Source of the DNA: Belnapia rosea
Lineage (GTDB): Bacteria; Pseudomonadota; Alphaproteobacteria; Acetobacterales; Acetobacteraceae
Direction of reading: 5' to 3'
Length of the DNA: 64,000 nucleotides
NCBI RefSeq assembly: GCF_900101615.1
Contig: NZ_FMZX01000010.1
Span: 1-64,000 of the forward strand
A program made the position numbers and the translations under genes. The notes under the pieces are model-generated. The model saw only the letters and a list, made by a program, of their open reading frames with translations. It searched no databases and had not been told where the DNA came from. Below are positions 48,583 to 59,203 of this stretch, one piece after another. How positions within the stretch are numbered: the first letter of the stretch is position 1; every line of letters starts with the position of its first letter.

Positions 48583-49731
48583 TCAGGGCGCCGACAGCGC
48601 CTCGACCTCGTGCAGCAGCAGGCCGGGCGCCAGGACCTCGGCGGCCTCGGGCCGGTGCAGGCGATCGAGTCCCTCCCGCATGCCGCGCTCGCCCGCCGCC
48701 CAGCGATCGGCAATGGTGGCGCGGGAGAAGTCGAACACCTTGCCCGCCCCCGCCTCATCCTCGGCGGCATGATAGCCGAGGCAGAGCACGGTCGCCTCGG
48801 CATGGGCCAGCAGCGCGGCAAGCTCCGCCTCCCGCTCCCGCTCCGGCGGCAACTCGGCAGCGAGGCGGCCGATCAGGGCACGCATGCGGTATTCGCGGGT
48901 ACGGCTCTCCAGTGCCTGACGGGTCTGGTTGCCGAAGGCGAGGTCCCCGGCCCGGGCGATGGCCGCGCTCAGCGAGGCCGGGCGCCGGCCCGACCGGGCG
49001 AAAAGCTCCACCACCAGGCATTGCAGCGGTCCCGTCCCCGTCGCGTCCAGCACCAGGTCGAGCGGCGCGTTGCTGGCCAGGCCACCATCGGCCAGCAGCC
49101 GGCCCGCCACCTCCACCGGGGTGAACAGCGGCAGCAGCGCGCAGGAGGCGGCAAGGTGCTCCGGCCCGATGCGGGCGCCCGCGGCCGTATCGAAGACCAC
49201 CCGCTCGCCGCTCTCCACATCTGTGGCCACGATGGTGAGGCGGGTCTCGCCTTCGTTCAGCCGATTGAAATCGATGAAATCCGGCAGCCGGCGCATCAGC
49301 GGGCCCAGCTCGTAGAGCGAGGCGGCGGGGCCGAATTCGGGCAGCAGCCGGGGCCGGAACAGGGCCGGGTTGCCGAAGAGCAGGGTTTGCAGTGCGCTCG
49401 CCTGGTTGTAGCCGCGCCGCCAGAGGCCGCTCGCGGGCGGCAGGCCGAGAAGGGCACCGGCGAAGGGCATCGGCTCAGTCGCCACCACCTCCCAGAAGCG
49501 GCGGAGCTGGGCGAGGCGCCGCTCCGGCGGGTTGCCGGCGAGGATCGCCGCGTTCAGCGCCCCCACCGAGGCGCCCAGCAGCCAGGGCGGCAGCCCCTCC
49601 TCCGCCCCATCGAGCGCGGCACAGGCACCGGCTTCGAAGGCGCCGAGGGCGATGCCGCCGGTCAGCACCAGGGCGCGGCGAGGATGGGCGGGCACGGCCT
49701 CGGCGGCACGCTCCGGAAGATGCATGTCCAT
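48583..49731 (-). CDS. patatin-like phospholipase
   Basis: 382 residues. The oxyanion-hole motif LVLTGGIALGAFEAG opens the domain. The nucleophile Ser is in GASVGALNA and the catalytic Asp in LADGGLASNAPL, giving the Ser-Asp dyad of patatins. No signal peptide, so it acts inside the cell or at the inner membrane on phospholipids. The C-terminal 100 residues are helical. It is followed on its strand by nothing close and is convergent with the DUF971 gene (15 bp). Confidence 0.92.
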   Translation of the reverse strand: MDMHLPERAAEAVPAHPRRALVLTGGIALGAFEAGACAALDGAEEGLPPWLLGASVGALNAAILAGNPPERRLAQLRRFWEVVATEPMPFAGALLGLPPASGLWRRGYNQASALQTLLFGNPALFRPRLLPEFGPAASLYELGPLMRRLPDFIDFNRLNEGETRLTIVATDVESGERVVFDTAAGARIGPEHLAASCALLPLFTPVEVAGRLLADGGLASNAPLDLVLDATGTGPLQCLVVELFARSGRRPASLSAAIARAGDLAFGNQTRQALESRTREYRMRALIGRLAAELPPEREREAELAALLAHAEATVLCLGYHAAEDEAGAGKVFDFSRATIADRWAAGERGMREGLDRLHRPEAAEVLAPGLLLHEVEALSAP

Positions 49732-49880
49732 GGCGGCTACCGGCCCGGCCTGGCGTTGGAAGCGGGGATGCGGTGAGGCTGGGGCATGGGGCGTCCTTCA
49801 ATGGCAGGGGCGGCCGCGCTCATGCTGCACTGCCGCGAAGCCTCGCCAACGAGGCGCCTGCCGGTCGGTTCCTTCCGTCT

Positions 49881-50381
49881 TCAGCCCGGCCCCGGCCGCA
49901 GCCGGAGACTGTGGACCATGTAGGGCAGCAGCAGCGGCGGCGGGTCGCCGCAGGCTTCCAGCAGCTGAAGATAAGTCTCGTCCGGGATGTGCTCGAGCGT
50001 CACGACCAGCGCCTCGGCATCGATCTCGCCCGGCGCACCGGTCTGCTCGATGACCGGATTCCGCTCCAGCGCCGCCATGCAGTGGCCGAGCATTTCCTGT
50101 TCCGCCTCGCTGTCATGGCCGCGGACGGTGAGCAGGTAGCGCAGCCGCAGGCCGACCCCATCGGGCGGGTCGCCGCGCGAGGCCGTCCGCAGCGGCGAGG
50201 TGTCGCCGGTGCTCTCCTCAGGCTGGATGCGCCAGAGGACCAGGGCGATGCCATGGCCCGGATTCGTCCGGGCCTGGGACAGGGTCATTGCCTCCACCGC
50301 CATGTCCTGCAATGCGCCAGCCTGCTCGAGGCTGTCCTGCAGATGGCGGACGAGGGCGGCGCTGGCGGCGGCGATGGGCAT
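49881..50381 (-). CDS. orphan DUF4255/Pvc16-like protein
   Basis: 166 residues. The pattern IAAASAALVRHLQDSL, then VLWRIQPEES, LRLRYLLTVRGHDSEAEQEMLGHCMAALERNPVIEQ and LVVTLEHIPDETYLQLLEACGDPPPLLLPYMVHSLRL matches the N-terminal domain of Pvc16/DUF4255, the tail-tube terminator-associated protein of contractile injection systems. No sheath, tube, baseplate or AAA gene of such a system is in the window. I chose ATG 50381; the frame extends to 50465. The family call rests on motif memory and should be checked. Confidence 0.65.
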   Translation of the reverse strand: MPIAAASAALVRHLQDSLEQAGALQDMAVEAMTLSQARTNPGHGIALVLWRIQPEESTGDTSPLRTASRGDPPDGVGLRLRYLLTVRGHDSEAEQEMLGHCMAALERNPVIEQTGAPGEIDAEALVVTLEHIPDETYLQLLEACGDPPPLLLPYMVHSLRLRPGPG

Positions 50382-50686
50382 GGATGGACTCTCCGCAGCG
50401 GGTCTGCGCGGGGCAACGGCCATGCCAAGCCGGCGTTCCGCCGCATTCCGAGGGCGCCTCGGCACCGGCCCTGGGGGCGGCTCGATTTGGCGGCCAAGCT
50501 GGGGTACATGCAGGGCGGGCCGCGACCGCGGCCCCGTCCCGGCCGAATCATGGCCGGGCGGCGTGCCGGGGGATCACCCTCGGCCAGCGTCGGCCCGCCT
50601 GCGGGAGGGGGGGACCGGCGACGGCCCTCTGCGTCAGCCGAGGCCGGCACGCGCCTTCCCGCTAACCCAGGCAGATCGGAGCCCCC
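50382..50686. other. 305-bp divergent intergenic region with two inverted repeats
   Basis: No gene is visible. It separates the DUF4255 gene (minus) from the dehydrogenase gene (plus). Two perfect hairpins stand out: GGGCCGCG-AC-CGCGGCCC (50517-50534) and CCCGGCC-GAATCAT-GGCCGGG (50538-50558). Neither has a U-tract. They may be operators or REP-like sequences. No clear promoter can be picked. Confidence 0.5.
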
Positions 50687-51733
<1,047 letters not shown>

Positions 51734-51789
51734 CAGGCGGCGGGGCCCTGCCACCCCGGCACGGCCCCGGACAACGGGAGGAGCGGTGG

Positions 51790-53436
51790 ATGCGCAAGGG
51801 CTCGGAACTTCTGGTCGCGGCTCTCGAGAACGAGGGCGTCGACCGCATCTTCGGCGTGCCGGGCGAGGAGAACCTCGACGTCGTCGAGGCGCTCCGCACC
51901 TCCTCCATCCAGCTCGTGCTCACCCGGCACGAGCAGTCCGCCGCCTTCATGGCGGCGACCTACGGGCGGCTCACCGGCCGGCCCGGCGTCTGCCTCTCGA
52001 CGCTCGGGCCGGGGGCGCTGAACCTCGTCACCGGCGCGGCCTATGCGCAGCTCGGCGCCATGCCGATGGTCATGATCACCGGGCAGAAAGGGATCCTGAG
52101 CAGCCGCCAGGCACGGTTCCAGATCGTCGACACCATCGCCACCATGCGGCCGCTGACCAAGGTCAGCCGCCAGATCGTCAGCCCGGCCACCATCCCGACC
52201 CTGGTGCGCGACGCCTTCCGCGTCGCCCAGGAGGAGCGGCCGGGGCCGGTGCACCTGGAACTGCCGGAGGACATCGCCGCCGAGACGGTGGCCAGCCCGC
52301 CGCCACTGGTGCCGCCGCACCCGATCGACATCCCGGTCGCGCACCGCACGGCGCTCGACCGCGCGGCGGAGATGCTGCTGGCGGCCGAGCGGCCGCTCAT
52401 CATGCTCGGCGCCGCCGCGAGCCGGCCGCGTGCCACCGCCGGGCTGCTCGGCTTCGTGCGCCGCACCGGGATCCCCTTCTTCACCACGCAGATGGGCAAG
52501 GGCACCGTCGCCGGCGGCACCAACCTGTATATGGGCACCGCCGCCCTCTCCGAACGCGACTACGTGCATGAGGCGATCGAGCGGGCCGACCTCATCCTCG
52601 CCATCGGCCACGACACGATCGAGAAGCCGCCCTTCCTGATGGGGCCGGGCGGCCCGCGGGTGATCCATCTGAACTACACCGCGGCCCATGTGGAGCAGGT
52701 CTATTTCCCGCATGCCGAGGTCGTGGGCGATGTCGGCCCGAGCCTCGAGCTGCTGGCCGACCGGGTGGAGGGCAGGCTGCACCGGGCGGCGGCGCTGCTG
52801 CCGCTGCGCGACGGCATCCTCGCCCGCATCGCCGACCGCGCGGAGGAGGGGCGCTTCCCGCCGACGCCGCAGCGGCTGGTGCATGACGTGCGCCAGGTGA
52901 TCCCGCCCAACGGCATCGTCGCCCTCGACAACGGCATGTACAAGATCTGGTTCGCCCGCAACTACCGCACCTCGATGGCGAACACCCTGCTGCTCGACAA
53001 TGCGCTCGCCACCATGGGCGCCGGGCTGCCCTCGGCGATGATGGCGGCCATGCTGCACCCCGACCGCCGGGTGCTCGCGGTCTGCGGCGATGGCGGCTTC
53101 ATGATGAACAGCCAGGAGATGGAGACGGCGGTCCGCCTCCGGCTGAACCTCGTGGTGCTGGTCCTGGTCGACAATGCCTATGGCATGATCCGCTGGAAGC
53201 AGTCGGTGGACGACTTCGCCGATTTCGGCATGACCTTCGGCAACCCCGACTTCGTGCAGTACGCGCGGGCCTATGGCGCCGAGGGCCACCGGGTGGAGTC
53301 GACCGAGGCGCTGATCCCGACGCTCGAGGCCGCCTTCGCGGCCGGCGGCGTGCATCTGGTGGCGACACCGATCGACTATTCCGAGAACAAGCGCGTCCTG
53401 GTCGAGGAGCTGAAGGCACGGCTACCGGTCACCTAG
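51790..53436 (+). CDS. ThDP-dependent acetolactate synthase-like enzyme
   Basis: 548 residues in the three-domain ThDP decarboxylase fold: VDRIFGVPGEENLDVVEAL, catalytic Glu in TRHEQSAAFMAATYGRLTG, GPGALNLVTGAAYAQLG, and cofactor motif VCGDGGFMMNSQEMETAVRLRLNLVVLVLVDNAYGM. GGAGGAG precedes ATG 51790. It lacks a partner small subunit and resembles stand-alone acetolactate synthase/AlsS-like or related 2-oxoacid decarboxylases, not the biosynthetic IlvB at 18.7-20.5 kb. Its stop shares the CTAG with the convergent CoA-transferase gene. Confidence 0.88.
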   Translation: MRKGSELLVAALENEGVDRIFGVPGEENLDVVEALRTSSIQLVLTRHEQSAAFMAATYGRLTGRPGVCLSTLGPGALNLVTGAAYAQLGAMPMVMITGQKGILSSRQARFQIVDTIATMRPLTKVSRQIVSPATIPTLVRDAFRVAQEERPGPVHLELPEDIAAETVASPPPLVPPHPIDIPVAHRTALDRAAEMLLAAERPLIMLGAAASRPRATAGLLGFVRRTGIPFFTTQMGKGTVAGGTNLYMGTAALSERDYVHEAIERADLILAIGHDTIEKPPFLMGPGGPRVIHLNYTAAHVEQVYFPHAEVVGDVGPSLELLADRVEGRLHRAAALLPLRDGILARIADRAEEGRFPPTPQRLVHDVRQVIPPNGIVALDNGMYKIWFARNYRTSMANTLLLDNALATMGAGLPSAMMAAMLHPDRRVLAVCGDGGFMMNSQEMETAVRLRLNLVVLVLVDNAYGMIRWKQSVDDFADFGMTFGNPDFVQYARAYGAEGHRVESTEALIPTLEAAFAAGGVHLVATPIDYSENKRVLVEELKARLPVT

Positions 53437-54581
53437 CCGCCCTCCCTCAGGCGCAGCGGCAGCGGCGCCCCGTATTCCGCATTGGCCTCGCCGAGGTCCG
53501 GCGCGCCGCTCTCCACCGGCGGCCGCCGCCCGTCGAAGGAGACGGGCAGGCCGATGCTGCGCGGCGCCTCGCCCGGCCCCTGCAGCACCATGCCGAGCGC
53601 CTCGGTCTGCGGATGCGCGGCGACGGCGGCGAGGTCCTGGATCGGCGAGCAGGGCACGCCGGCCGCCTCCAGCGCCGCCGCCCAGTCCTCGCTGCCGCGC
53701 GTCCGCATCGCCGCCTCCAGCAGGGGCAGGATGATGTCGCGGTGGGCGATGCGGTCCTTGTTGGTGCGGAAGCGCGGGTCGGTGCCCCATTCCGGGTGGC
53801 CGAGCACGGCGGCGAATTTGGCGAAGAGCCGGTCATTGGCCGCGGCGACGACGATCTCGCCATCCGCCGTGTCGAAGGCTTGGAAGACGATGAGCTTCGG
53901 GTTGCCGCTGCGATGCCGCGGCGGCTGCCGGCCGGTCTCGAAGAAGCCGGCGAAATGCTGGCTCATCCAGCCGAGCCCGGTCTCGAAGAGCGAAGTATCG
54001 ACCGTCGCCCCCTCCCCCGTCAGGTGCCGCCGCTGCAGGGCGGCGAGGCAGCCGAGCGCGGCCCAGACGCCGGTGCCGAGGTCGAGCACCTGCATCCCGA
54101 CCCGCGCCGGCGGCACCTCGGCGCTGCCGTTCACGCTGAACATGCCGGCGAAGGCCTGCACGATGGGCTCGTAGCCCGGCTTCAGCGCCAGCGGGCCGGT
54201 TGCGCCGAAGGCATGCAGCGAGCAGTAGATCAGGCGGGGATTCAGCGTCCGCACCGCCTCGGCGCCGAGGCCCATCCCCTCCAGCGCGCCGGGACGCATG
54301 TTCTGGATGAACACGTCCGCCTCACGCAGGAAGTCCCGCAGCCACTCGACGGCCGCCTTGTCCTTGAGGTCGAGCGCGATGCTGCGCTTGTTGCGGTTGA
54401 TGGCATGGAAGGTGGTCGCCGTCCCGGCATGGAAGGGCGGGCCCCAGCCGCGCGCGTCGTCGCCTTCCGGGCGCTCGATCTTGATCACCCGGGCGCCGAG
54501 CAGGCCGAGGATCTCGCTGGCATAGGGGCCGGCCAAATTCTGCCCGAGCTCGACCACCGTCACACCCTGCAAGGGCAGCAT
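53433..54581 (-). CDS. CaiB/BaiF-family (class III) CoA transferase
   Basis: 382 residues. LPLQGVTVVELGQNLAGPYASEILGLLGARVIKIERPEGDDARGWGPPF opens a formyl-CoA-transferase-like fold; NKRSIALDLKDKAAVEWL and ADVFIQNMRPGALEGMGLG carry the Asp that forms the covalent CoA intermediate region. It moves CoA between acids. ATG 54581 has AAGGA about 9 bp upstream; ATG 54590 is also possible. It follows a cupin gene (59 bp) on the same strand. Substrate unknown. Confidence 0.9.
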   Translation of the reverse strand: MLPLQGVTVVELGQNLAGPYASEILGLLGARVIKIERPEGDDARGWGPPFHAGTATTFHAINRNKRSIALDLKDKAAVEWLRDFLREADVFIQNMRPGALEGMGLGAEAVRTLNPRLIYCSLHAFGATGPLALKPGYEPIVQAFAGMFSVNGSAEVPPARVGMQVLDLGTGVWAALGCLAALQRRHLTGEGATVDTSLFETGLGWMSQHFAGFFETGRQPPRHRSGNPKLIVFQAFDTADGEIVVAAANDRLFAKFAAVLGHPEWGTDPRFRTNKDRIAHRDIILPLLEAAMRTRGSEDWAAALEAAGVPCSPIQDLAAVAAHPQTEALGMVLQGPGEAPRSIGLPVSFDGRRPPVESGAPDLGEANAEYGAPLPLRLREGG

Positions 54582-54640
54582 GCGGCGCATTCCTTCCGTG
54601 GACGCTTCCGCGGAAGTCTGGGCGCCGCCTCCGGCGGGGG

Positions 54641-55006
54641 TCAAGCCGGGTGGAAGTCGAAATCCCCGTCGGTCGACTGCCATTGCTGCACGGTCAGCAC
54701 CTGGGCACCGCCCTCGCTCTCATGCGGCCCATGCACCATGCCGGCCGGATGGGTGAGGAAGGCGCCGGGGCCGAGGCGCTCGCCGCCATCGATCAGGTCG
54801 CCGCTGAGGACATAATGCATCTCGGCACCCTTGGTATGCGAATGGGCCGGGATGCGCCCACCGGGCGGGATATGCACGATGGTCGTGACGACGCCGCGCG
54901 CCGTATCCTCGTTCAGCACCTGGATGCGGAATTCGCCCTCCGCGCCGGGAATGACGAAGGGCGTCGCCGCCACATCCGCCGCTGCCAGCCTCACGCTATC
55001 CGCCAT
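54641..55006 (-). CDS. cupin-domain protein
   Basis: A 121-residue single cupin. Metal box IPPGGRIPAHSHTKGAEMHYVLSGDL (His, His, Glu), and second motif LGPGAFLTHPAGMVHGPHESEGGAQVLTVQQW. It is likely a small metal-dependent enzyme or sensor that goes with the CoA transferase it precedes. ATG 55006 chosen for the domain start; the frame runs to 55135 without similarity. Divergent from the histidine kinase gene, 140 bp apart. Confidence 0.85.
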   Translation of the reverse strand: MADSVRLAAADVAATPFVIPGAEGEFRIQVLNEDTARGVVTTIVHIPPGGRIPAHSHTKGAEMHYVLSGDLIDGGERLGPGAFLTHPAGMVHGPHESEGGAQVLTVQQWQSTDGDFDFHPA

Positions 55007-55146
55007 CCCTGTCGCTCCTGGCCCTGAATGCGGGGGCAACGCCGGCCTGCGGGCCCGGGTTGCCGGCCGGCATGCCGGCCCGCTCCCGATCTGTTGACCG
55101 GCAATCAGGGACCTTACGGACCACGGCGCCACCATGATCCATCATT

Positions 55147-57105
55147 GTGCCGCCCGTTTCATGCAACCAGCGCGCGTCGAAGATATCGTTGAACCGCGGA
55201 GCCCCTAATTTTCGCGCGCTGTTCCCGGTGGTCCTGGCCGCGGTCGCGCTCCCTCTGGCTGCAACCCTCTTTTGGGATGCGGGCGAGTCGGCGCGTCTCC
55301 GGGCTGGGGGAGACTTGGCACGCCTGGAGGCCGGGCTCCGCGCCCTTGCTGAATCACCGACCCTGACGCCGGATGACCGGGCCGGGCTGGAGAGGGGGAT
55401 CCAGGAGCTCGCCAGCCAATTCCCCGGCATCGCCATTCATTTCGATCGCACCCCGCAAGCGGCCGGTCAGCAGAACGGGCCGGCGCGGCTGGTGGTATGG
55501 GCCCCTGCCGTGGCCGGCGCCTTCACGGCCGAGTTGCCGCAGGACCGGCCCTCGGCCGCCGGAGCCTTCGGCCGGCTCGGCCTGACGGTGGCGCTGCTTC
55601 TCGGCCTGGGGCTCGGCCTCGCCGCCTGGCTCGGCTGGTGGGCCGATCGCCTCTGCCGGGCCCACGCTACCGTCGAGGCCGAGCGAGACCAGGCCCTGAC
55701 CCGGCTCGATGAAACCGAGCGGCGCCGGCAAGCCCTGTCCCAGGCCGGTTCCCTGATGCTGTGGCGTGGCGATGCAGAGGGCCGGGTGCTCGAGGCCGAG
55801 GGCTGGGCCACCCTCACCGGGCAGGCGGAGGCGGCGCTGCGCGGCGATGGCTGGCTTGATATGCTGCATCCGGCCGACCAGGCCCGCACTACTCACGCCT
55901 GGGCCGGGGCGCGGCGATCGGGTGAGCCGATCGATATCGAATTCCGGCTGCGAACCGCGGCCGGCGCCTGGCACTGGGTCCGCTGCCGGGCGGTCCGCGC
56001 CGGGTCGGAGTGGGTCGGCCTCGTCGAGGATGTTCATGAGCGCCGGCAGGCCCTCACTGAATTGGCCGAGCGGCAGGAGAAGCTCCGCCTCGCGGTCGCC
56101 GCGGCCCGCCTCACCAGTTGGGAATACGACCCGGTGGCCGATCGTGGCACCCGCATCAGCCGCACCGATGAGGCCGTGGATGCGCCGACGGCCCCGAGCT
56201 TCACCCTCACCGACTGGGTGGATGCCGTGCATCCCGAGGACCGCATGCAGGTCCTGGCCCGGCTGCAGGAGGTCATCGCCGGGGAGGCGGGGGATTTTGC
56301 CGCCGAATTCCGGGTGCGTCGCCGCCTGCCGGCCGAGGGCTGGTCCTGGGTCGCCTCCCAGGGTGCGGTGACGCAGCGTGACCCGGTCAGCGGCCGGGTC
56401 GTGCGCCTTTCCGGCATCTCCCGCGACGTGAGCGAGAGGCGCGAGGCGGAGCAGCGCCGCATCCTGCTGGCGCGGGAGGTGGACCACCGGGCCAAGAACG
56501 TGCTGGCGGTGGTGCAGTCCGTCCTCCGCCTCACCCGGCGGGACCAGCCGGAATCCTACATGGCGGCGGTGGAGGCACGGGTGGCGGCGCTGGCCCGCGC
56601 GCATACCCTCCTGGCGGAGGAGGGTTGGGTCGGCGCCGATTTCGGCATGCTGGCCGAGCGCGAGCTGGCCCTCTGCCCACCCGGAAGTACACGGCTCGAA
56701 GGACCACCCCTGGCGATCGCCGCCGGCGCGGTGCAGCCACTCGCCATGGTGCTGCATGAGCTGGCGACCAATGCGGCGAGGCATGGCGCCGCCTCGGTGC
56801 CGGAAGGACGGATCAGCCTGACCTGGCGGCTGGAAGGGCCGGCCGGGCCGGAGCAGCAGCTCCGTCTCGACTGGATTGAGCGCGGTGGCCCACGGGTCAA
56901 GGAGCCCGGCGGGCGGCGCGGCTTCGGCACGCGGATGCTGGAGGCGGTGCTGCGCGGCCAGCTCGGCGGGGCGCTGGCGCTGCACTGGCCGCCGGAGGGG
57001 CTGGAATGCCGGATCAGCCTGCCGGCCACACGGGTCGTCTCGACCGAGAATCTCGGCCCGTTGCGCCGGGCGGCGCGGGCGCAGGCCGGACCGGCATCGC
57101 CCTGA
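55147..57105 (+). CDS. HWE-family sensor histidine kinase with PAS domains
   Basis: 652 residues, start GTG 55147. Membrane helix at about 24-42, periplasmic segment, second helix about 150-170, coiled-coil, then two PAS-like domains (about 195-295, 310-435) and an HWE/HisKA_2 kinase core. The phospho-acceptor is His447 in REVDHRAKNVLAVVQSVLRLTRRDQ; the ATP lid has LHELATNAARHGA and GFGTRMLEAVLRGQLGG. HWE kinases without a paired regulator often feed PhyR, whose gene is in this window 45 kb away. No response regulator gene adjoins it. Confidence 0.92.
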   Translation: MPPVSCNQRASKISLNRGAPNFRALFPVVLAAVALPLAATLFWDAGESARLRAGGDLARLEAGLRALAESPTLTPDDRAGLERGIQELASQFPGIAIHFDRTPQAAGQQNGPARLVVWAPAVAGAFTAELPQDRPSAAGAFGRLGLTVALLLGLGLGLAAWLGWWADRLCRAHATVEAERDQALTRLDETERRRQALSQAGSLMLWRGDAEGRVLEAEGWATLTGQAEAALRGDGWLDMLHPADQARTTHAWAGARRSGEPIDIEFRLRTAAGAWHWVRCRAVRAGSEWVGLVEDVHERRQALTELAERQEKLRLAVAAARLTSWEYDPVADRGTRISRTDEAVDAPTAPSFTLTDWVDAVHPEDRMQVLARLQEVIAGEAGDFAAEFRVRRRLPAEGWSWVASQGAVTQRDPVSGRVVRLSGISRDVSERREAEQRRILLAREVDHRAKNVLAVVQSVLRLTRRDQPESYMAAVEARVAALARAHTLLAEEGWVGADFGMLAERELALCPPGSTRLEGPPLAIAAGAVQPLAMVLHELATNAARHGAASVPEGRISLTWRLEGPAGPEQQLRLDWIERGGPRVKEPGGRRGFGTRMLEAVLRGQLGGALALHWPPEGLECRISLPATRVVSTENLGPLRRAARAQAGPASP

Positions 57106-57128
57106 GCATTGCCCCCCGGGGCCATGCC

Positions 57129-58172
57129 CTACCCGCTGAGCTGGTCGAGCGGCCAGCGCGGCCGCGGCGCATGGCCGAGCGGGTCGGTGAGGCCGCGCCG
57201 CAGCCGCTCGATCCCGGCCCAGGCCACCATCACCGCATTGTCGGTACAGAGCCGGATGGGCGGCGCCACCAGCGGCAGGCCGCGCTCCGCAGCAACCCGG
57301 CCGAGCGCCGCGCGGATCGCCGCATTGGCCGCGACGCCACCAGCGACGACCAGCGCGGTCGCGCCCGGCAGCATGTCGAGCGCATGCCGGCCCCGGTCGG
57401 CCAGCACCGCCGCCACCGAGGCCTGGAAGCCGGCGGCGAGGTCGGCGCGGTCCTGCGCCGGCAACGCGCCGGGCGGGTGCTTCGCCACCGCATGGGCGAC
57501 GGCCGTCTTCAACCCGCTGAAGGAGAAGTCGCAGCCGGCCCGGCCGAACAGCGGGCGCGGCAGCTTGTGGCGCGCCGGGTCGCCCAGGGCCGCCAGCCGC
57601 TCCAGCGCCGGCCCGCCGGGCCAGGGCAGACCGAGCAGCTTGGCCGACTTATCGAAAGCCTCACCCACCGCGTCGTCGAGCGTGGTGCCGAGCCGGCGGT
57701 AGCGCCCCACCCCCTCGACCGCCACGCATTGGCAATGCCCGCCCGACAGCAGCAGGAGCAGGTAGGGAAAGCGCGCCCCGCCCTCGACCAGCCCCGGCAG
57801 GGTGGCGGTCAGCGCATGCGCCTCCAGGTGGTTCACCGCGACGAAGGGCAGGCCATGGGCGATGGCCAGCCCCTTGCCCAGGCTCGCGCCGACGATCAGC
57901 CCGCCGATCAGCCCGGGGCCGGAGGTGGCGGCGATACCGGCCAGGTCGCCGAAGCCGAGGCCAGCCTCCGCCACCACCCGGGCGGCGAGACGGGGCAGGT
58001 GCTCCAGATGGGCGCGGGCGGCGATCTCGGGCACCACGCCGCCGAAGGCCGCGTGTTCCTCAAGCTGGCTGAGCACGGCCTCGGCGAGGATGGTGCCGTC
58101 GGCACGCAGCACCGCCGCCGCCGTCTCGTCGCAACTCGATTCCAGGCCCAGCACCGCGGCCGAAACATCCAT
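57129..58172 (-). CDS. tsaD: tRNA N6-threonylcarbamoyladenosine synthase subunit TsaD
   Basis: A 347-residue Kae1/Qri7/YgjD enzyme that transfers the threonylcarbamoyl group to A37 of ANN-reading tRNAs. ASKHA-fold motifs: [16 protein letters not shown], metal ligands in [20 protein letters not shown], and [16 protein letters not shown] 58172 chosen; the frame extends past it. It is divergent from hemC with 41 bp between the starts, an arrangement seen often in alphaproteobacteria. Confidence 0.97.
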   Translation of the reverse strand: MDVSAAVLGLESSCDETAAAVLRADGTILAEAVLSQLEEHAAFGGVVPEIAARAHLEHLPRLAARVVAEAGLGFGDLAGIAATSGPGLIGGLIVGASLGKGLAIAHGLPFVAVNHLEAHALTATLPGLVEGGARFPYLLLLLSGGHCQCVAVEGVGRYRRLGTTLDDAVGEAFDKSAKLLGLPWPGGPALERLAALGDPARHKLPRPLFGRAGCDFSFSGLKTAVAHAVAKHPPGALPAQDRADLAAGFQASVAAVLADRGRHALDMLPGATALVVAGGVAANAAIRAALGRVAAERGLPLVAPPIRLCTDNAVMVAWAGIERLRRGLTDPLGHAPRPRWPLDQLSG

Positions 58173-58213
58173 CCGCACTTTCCCCTCATCCGCGGCGGTT
58201 CTATGACGCCGCG

Positions 58214-59203
58214 ATGCCGCTCGACGATACCTTCGCCAAGGTCCCGCGCCATGGCCGCGCCCTGCCACTCCGCGTCGGCACCAGGGGTTCGCCGCTGGCG
58301 CTGTGGCAGACACGGCACTTCCTGTCGATCATCACCCGCTTCTGCCCGGTGCTGCGCAATGCCGAGGCTTTCGAGGAACGGGTGATCGCTACCTCGGGCG
58401 ACCGCATCCAGGACCGGGCCCTGGCGGATATCGGCGGCAAGGGCCTCTTCGCCAAGGAGATCCATGAGGCGCTGCTGGACCGAAGGGTAGATTTCGCCGT
58501 CCACAGCCTGAAGGACCTGGAGACCGAGCTGCCAGCCGGCATCAGCCTGGCCTGCACCCTGGCGCGGGAGGATGCGCGGGATGCGATCGTGCTCGGTGCC
58601 GGCTGCGGCGTGCCGGACCCGGCCGACCCTTATGGCTGCCTGCCAGCCGGGGCGGTGATCGGCACCGCCTCCGTCCGCCGCCAGTCGCAGATCCTGCATG
58701 CCCGGCCCGACCTCCGCTGCGGGATCATCCGCGGCAACATCCAGACCCGCCTCGGCCGCGTGCGGGCGGGGGAATTCGCCGCCTCCTTCCTGGCGCTGGC
58801 CGGGCTGAAGCGCATGGGGCTCGAGCGTGAGGCGGGCGTGGTGCTGGATGCCGAGGCGATGGTGCCGGCCGCCGGCCAGGGCATCGTCGGCATCACCTGC
58901 CGCAGCGCGGATGCCGAGCTGCTGGAACTGCTCTCGGCCATCGAGGACCGCGCCGCGGCGGCGGTCAGCCGGGCGGAACGGGCGCTGCTCGCCGCGCTGG
59001 ATGGGTCCTGCCGCACGCCGATCGGCGGCCATGCCCGGCTGCTGCCGACCGGGGCGCTGCACCTGACCGGGCTGGTGGCGCGGCCGGATGGCAGCTTCCT
59101 GCTGAAGCGCTCCGTCACCGGCGAGGCCGCCGATGCCGCCCGGCTCGGCACCGCGCTCGGCGAGGAGCTGCGCGCCGACAGCCCGGCCGACCTGTTTGCC
59201 TGA
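58214..59203 (+). CDS. hemC: hydroxymethylbilane synthase
   Basis: A 329-residue porphobilinogen deaminase that links four porphobilinogens into hydroxymethylbilane. [16 protein letters not shown] begins domain 1; [17 protein letters not shown] and [14 protein letters not shown] are conserved. The dipyrromethane cofactor is carried on Cys266 in [13 protein letters not shown]. The N-terminal about 16 residues exceed the usual length. hemD begins inside its end (8-bp overlap). Confidence 0.97.
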   Translation: MPLDDTFAKVPRHGRALPLRVGTRGSPLALWQTRHFLSIITRFCPVLRNAEAFEERVIATSGDRIQDRALADIGGKGLFAKEIHEALLDRRVDFAVHSLKDLETELPAGISLACTLAREDARDAIVLGAGCGVPDPADPYGCLPAGAVIGTASVRRQSQILHARPDLRCGIIRGNIQTRLGRVRAGEFAASFLALAGLKRMGLEREAGVVLDAEAMVPAAGQGIVGITCRSADAELLELLSAIEDRAAAAVSRAERALLAALDGSCRTPIGGHARLLPTGALHLTGLVARPDGSFLLKRSVTGEAADAARLGTALGEELRADSPADLFA

